DNA of 7,407 nt from an uncultured Ruminococcus sp. (lineage in GTDB: Bacteria > Bacillota > Clostridia > Oscillospirales > Ruminococcaceae): NCBI GenBank assembly GCA_947174965.1, contig CAMWKY010000101.1:1-7407 (forward strand). The letters run 5' to 3'. Made by a program: the position numbers and the translations under genes. Below are positions 4,786 through 7,407 of the stretch, in pieces. The stretch's first letter is position 1. The number at the start of each line of letters is the position of its first letter. The notes under the pieces are model-generated. The model saw only the letters and a list, made by a program, of their open reading frames with translations, was not told the DNA's origin and made no database searches.

Positions 4786-6564
4786 ATGAAGAAACTTATT
4801 TCTGCTGCTTCATCACTCGTAATGGCAGCATCAATGATAGGCTCAGCTGTTCCTTTTGCAACAGGTGCTGCTGATGCAACTAAGGGCTTTGAACTCAAAG
4901 TTTTCCCAACTAAAGCAGGCGAAATTGTAAGCACAAATATTTCAGAAGATGCTATCAAAGCTGGCGACGTTACAATCCCGATTGGTGTATACTTCAAAGA
5001 AGGTACAAACGATTCAAAATCAGTAGTTTGTCAGTGGACAGTTGATTCAAAAGACGGTGACGCTTCAAACACAAACGTAACATTTAAAAAATATGACCCA
5101 GGCAAAACATACTTTGATGAGGCACAGCAGGTAACTCTTGCAAACGGTAATTCAGGTTCATCAGCAGCAATTATTGGTTTCTGCGGAACACTTACATCAT
5201 CAGGCAGATTCAAAGAAACAAATGCTGGTACATATAGCGTTGCTGATAAGCAGACTTCATGGGGCTGTCCTAACGCATGGGGTTCATCAGTATGGCTCTC
5301 TCCTACAGATGGCGTATATGCATGGTCTGGAAAAACATCTGATGAGTTCCCTTTGTTAGTATTTGAAGCTACATTCAAGCAGGGTACACCAGCTGGTACA
5401 TATTCTATCAACTTCGTTGATGCAGAAGATGACAAGAAAGTACAGGCTACAATGGTTGAAGCTGCTGGTGGTACAAGATATGCACTTCCTCAGAAAAACC
5501 TTGATTTAAAGGGCATTGACATTGTAATCGGCGGTGCTGCTTCTGGTAATACAACAACAAAAGCTCCAGATGGCACAACAACAACTGCAACAACAACAAA
5601 AGCTCCAGATGGCACAACAACAACAGCTGTTCCTAGCGGCAATACAACACCAGGCACAAAGCCAACAGTTACAAATCCAGATGACTTCCCGACAGCTGCT
5701 GATTACATTGTTGAAGGTGAAGACATTAAAGCTAAGCCAGGTGAAACCGTTAGAGTTAATTTCAATGTAAAAAATCCTGGAAAACATCCTTCAGCTACAT
5801 TTTCTGTACTCATTAATGATTTCCCTGCTGGAATGACATATAAACTTAACGAAGATGACCCGATTGCAGCTATAGATGAAGAACATGGTGATAAGTATTA
5901 CAAGTTAGAGACAGATAAAGAAGGCAAAGAAATAACATATATTGCATTTGTTACTGATTCAGATACACAGGACCCTGTAGATGTTATTGATGGCAATTCA
6001 GTAATGGCACTTGATGTTACAATTCCTGCTGATATTGCTGACGGCACATACTACTATAGTCTCAAGAGCTTCAAGGTTGTTGAAAGAGGTCAGGGTACTG
6101 CTGATGACCCTGCTAAGGTATTCTATGCTACAATTATCCCTGGTTCAATCACAATCGGCGATGGTCAGTCTGCAACAACAACACCACCTGCAACAACAAC
6201 AACAACAAAGGCAACAACAGCTACAACAACAGCTAGTGTCAATACAACAACAACAGCTAGTGTCAATACAACAACAGCTAGTGTCAATACAACAACATCA
6301 GGTGTAACAACAACAGCAACTCCTGGCACACCTCTTTATGGTGATACAAACTGCGATAAGAAAGTAAATATTGCAGACGTTGTTGTTCTTAACAAGTGGC
6401 TCAATGATGCTAAGTCATATAACATCACAGACCAGGGCAAGCTCAATGCTGACTGCTGCGATGCTAAGGGTGGTGCAGGTCTTGACAAGAATGACTCTGA
6501 TGCTATCATCAGAAAGATTGTTCACCTTGTAGAGCTTCCTTGTGCTTCAGCTGACCTCAAATAA
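4786..6564 (+). CDS. two-module scaffoldin with Thr-rich linkers and C-terminal dockerin (ScaA-like layout)
   Basis: This 592-residue secreted protein begins with a signal peptide ending near residue 28 (TGA|AD). Module 1 (about 34-250) looks like a divergent cohesin. It opens with a VTIPIGVYF strand, has a cohesin-like TPAGTYSINFVD strand at 201-212 and ends GIDIVIGG, but holds a Trp/Gly-rich insert at 159-181. Linker 1 (251-297) has a duplicated 13-residue unit. Module 2 (about 300-460) runs from AKPGETVRVNFNVKNPG to GSITIGDG and is a second cohesin-like domain. Linker 2 (461-514) is almost all Thr, Ala, Ser, Val and Asn. The dockerin (517-585) has a canonical first loop (D520, N522, D524, N528, D531) and an expanded second loop. 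Two binding modules plus a dockerin recall the two-cohesin ScaA of R. flavefaciens FD-1. AAGGA at 4771-4775 precedes the start. Calling module 1 a cohesin is the least certain part. Confidence 0.93.
   Translation: MKKLISAASSLVMAASMIGSAVPFATGAADATKGFELKVFPTKAGEIVSTNISEDAIKAGDVTIPIGVYFKEGTNDSKSVVCQWTVDSKDGDASNTNVTFKKYDPGKTYFDEAQQVTLANGNSGSSAAIIGFCGTLTSSGRFKETNAGTYSVADKQTSWGCPNAWGSSVWLSPTDGVYAWSGKTSDEFPLLVFEATFKQGTPAGTYSINFVDAEDDKKVQATMVEAAGGTRYALPQKNLDLKGIDIVIGGAASGNTTTKAPDGTTTTATTTKAPDGTTTTAVPSGNTTPGTKPTVTNPDDFPTAADYIVEGEDIKAKPGETVRVNFNVKNPGKHPSATFSVLINDFPAGMTYKLNEDDPIAAIDEEHGDKYYKLETDKEGKEITYIAFVTDSDTQDPVDVIDGNSVMALDVTIPADIADGTYYYSLKSFKVVERGQGTADDPAKVFYATIIPGSITIGDGQSATTTPPATTTTTKATTATTTASVNTTTTASVNTTTASVNTTTSGVTTTATPGTPLYGDTNCDKKVNIADVVVLNKWLNDAKSYNITDQGKLNADCCDAKGGAGLDKNDSDAIIRKIVHLVELPCASADLK
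5551..5628 (+). repeat. tandem 39-base repeat, two copies, in linker 1
   Basis: Copies 5551-5589 and 5590-5628 differ at only two bases, in the last two codons. Each encodes TTTKAPDGTTTTA. The period is a multiple of three, so gain or loss of a copy would change linker length without breaking the frame. Confidence 0.9.
6226..6288 (+). repeat. three copies of an 18-base unit in linker 2
   Basis: ACAACAGCTAGTGTCAAT (TTASVN) occurs identically at 6226-6243, 6250-6267 and 6271-6288, separated by two and then one extra ACA codon. The surrounding linker is a run of ACA codons, typical of slippage-prone trinucleotide DNA that stays in frame. Confidence 0.9.
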
Positions 6565-6586
6565 TCAGCAAATATAAAAATAAATA

Positions 6587-6598
6587 GAGCAAAAGCTC
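6587..6598 (+). other. short hairpin just upstream of the third scaffoldin's ribosome binding site
   Basis: GAGC and GCTC form a perfect four-pair stem around AAAA, immediately before the GGAAAGGA at 6599-6606. With only 50 bases between the genes and no T-run after the stem, it is unlikely to terminate transcription. It may shape access to the ribosome binding site or mark an RNA-processing point. Confidence 0.3.
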
Positions 6599-6614
6599 GG
6601 AAAGGAATGCACAC

Positions 6615-7407
6615 ATGAAGAAACTGCTTGCGGCAGTTACGTCTATCGCTATGAGTGCTTCACTTATGACGAGTGCATTTGCTTCATCTATTACTGTTAG
6701 TGCTGCCAGCGGTTCTTCCGCTGTGCAGCCTAATGTTAGTATGGGCGGAGTAATGGACGGAGCTGCCAATAAAATTGCTGGTGAATCAGATTTTTCTACT
6801 TCTGGTTTCATCGCAAAAAATAAATCTGCACAGCAGAATCCAACTGACTTTGAAACAGCATCTGATTTTATTATTTCAGGTCAGAATGTTACAGCAAAAC
6901 CAGGCGATACAATAAATGTAGATTTCATTGTAAGCAATCCCGGAAATCATCTTTCATCTACATATGATGTACTTATTAATGATTTCCCTGCTGGAATCAC
7001 ATATGAACTCAACGAAGATGACCCGATTGAAGCTATATCTGAAGAACATGGCGATAAGTATTATAAACTTATGAAAAATGATTATATGGTAGATGTTGTT
7101 GATTCAGATACACAGGACCCTGTAAAAGTTATCGAGGGTAAATCAGTTATGAGATTGAGAGTTAAGATTCCTGATAACATTCAAAACGGCACGTATGAGT
7201 ATAGTCTCAAGAGTTTCAAGGTTGTTGAAATAGCTCAAGAGGATTCTGTTAAGATTTTCTATGCTACTCTCAACCCTGGTACAATCACAATTGGTGATGG
7301 TGGTTCAACTACAACAACAGTTAGCAGTGCTACAACAACAGCTAGCAGCAGCAGTGCTACAACAACAGCTAGCAGCAGTAGTGCTACAACAACAGCTAGC
7401 AGCAGTA
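6615..7407 (+). CDS. third scaffoldin, partial: signal peptide, cohesin-like module, start of Ser/Thr repeat linker
   Basis: The frame stays open from the ATG at 6615 to the window end (264 residues visible, C-terminus missing). GGAAAGGA at 6599-6606 sets the start, 50 bases after the previous stop, so it is likely in the same operon. A signal peptide (possible cleavage at AFA|SS after 23, or VSA|AS after 30) is followed by a low-complexity spacer to about residue 77 with no domain that I recognise. Residues 78-229 are a cohesin-like module closely related to module 2 of the preceding protein. They share VLINDFPAG, LNEDDPI, EEHGDKYYKL, DSDTQDPV and YSLKSFKVVE in the same order. From residue 231 a Thr/Ser linker begins, built from ATTTASSSS repeats. 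Position after a ScaA-like gene suggests a ScaB-like scaffoldin, but the number of modules and the presence of a dockerin or anchor cannot be seen. Confidence 0.93.
   Translation, partial: MKKLLAAVTSIAMSASLMTSAFASSITVSAASGSSAVQPNVSMGGVMDGAANKIAGESDFSTSGFIAKNKSAQQNPTDFETASDFIISGQNVTAKPGDTINVDFIVSNPGNHLSSTYDVLINDFPAGITYELNEDDPIEAISEEHGDKYYKLMKNDYMVDVVDSDTQDPVKVIEGKSVMRLRVKIPDNIQNGTYEYSLKSFKVVEIAQEDSVKIFYATLNPGTITIGDGGSTTTTVSSATTTASSSSATTTASSSSATTTASSS
7329..7407 (+). repeat. 27-base tandem repeat running off the window
   Basis: Copies at 7329-7355 and 7356-7382 differ by a single base, and a third begins at 7383 and is cut by the window end. Each encodes ATTTASSSS. The repeat is in frame and belongs to the linker of the third scaffoldin. 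The total copy number is unknown and could be misassembled from short reads. Confidence 0.92.

Noticed and set aside
5031..5435. 134-codon open frame on the - strand
   Set aside because: It lies opposite module 1 with no ribosome binding site or recognisable product. It is a shadow of the scaffoldin coding sequence.
5534..5770. Gln-rich open frame on the + strand over linker 1
   Set aside because: ACA repeats read one base out of frame give CAA codons, so poly-Gln appears automatically. There is no ribosome binding site, and the frame lies wholly inside the scaffoldin gene.
6011..6307. Second Gln-rich open frame over module 2 and linker 2
   Set aside because: It has the same out-of-frame ACA effect. 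The true frame has a signal peptide, modules and a dockerin.
7329..7407. CRISPR-like array at the window end
   Set aside because: The units are contiguous with no unique spacers, are multiples of three, and encode ATTTASSSS in the scaffoldin frame.
6615..7407. LPxTG-type sortase anchor in the third scaffoldin
   Set aside because: No such motif is present in the visible part. Anchoring cannot be judged without the missing C-terminus.

Overview
The window is A+T-rich Gram-positive DNA with strong AAGGAG/AAGGAGG ribosome binding sites. It fits a cellulosome-forming Clostridia of the Ruminococcus type (Oscillospiraceae). The main evidence is the right half, which encodes secreted cohesin and dockerin proteins joined by Thr-rich linkers. 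The dockerins have the ruminococcal look: a GDxNCD-type first loop and a non-canonical second loop. Genus is an inference; no 16S or other species marker is present. All genes seen are on the + strand.

Left block (43-2028): three tightly packed housekeeping or membrane genes that read as one operon. They are a two-CxxC zinc-ribbon membrane protein of unknown role (43-522), a GtrA-family four-helix membrane protein (549-1028), and a DusB-type tRNA-dihydrouridine synthase whose ATG at 1021 overlaps the GtrA stop.

Middle (2029-3832): a promoter with an extended -10 and an inverted repeat across its -35 box drives a secreted, probably lipid-anchored CapA-family metallophosphatase-like protein (2181-3467). 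After it comes a 365-base non-coding stretch. This holds two A/T-rich inverted repeats, a candidate promoter, and a leader of about 200 bases with a perfect 8-bp hairpin ahead of the first scaffoldin gene.

Right block (3833-7407 and beyond): a scaffoldin cluster. Gene 1 (277 aa) is signal peptide + cohesin + dockerin, the layout of the ScaC adaptor of R. flavefaciens. Gene 2 (592 aa) is signal peptide + divergent cohesin-like module + Thr-rich linker + second cohesin-like module + Thr-rich linker + dockerin, comparable with a two-cohesin ScaA. Gene 3 (starts 6615, runs off the window) opens with a signal peptide, a spacer of about 47 residues, and a near-copy of gene 2's second module. It is still inside a 27-base repeat-coded Thr/Ser linker at the window end. 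The order recalls scaC-scaA-scaB, but the symbols are not assigned because cohesin type cannot be settled by eye. Functionally, the adaptor would dock onto a scaffoldin and present its own cohesin, changing which enzymes are carried. The two larger proteins would build the scaffold. Gene 3's missing C-terminus should show whether it is another docking protein or the cell-wall anchor.
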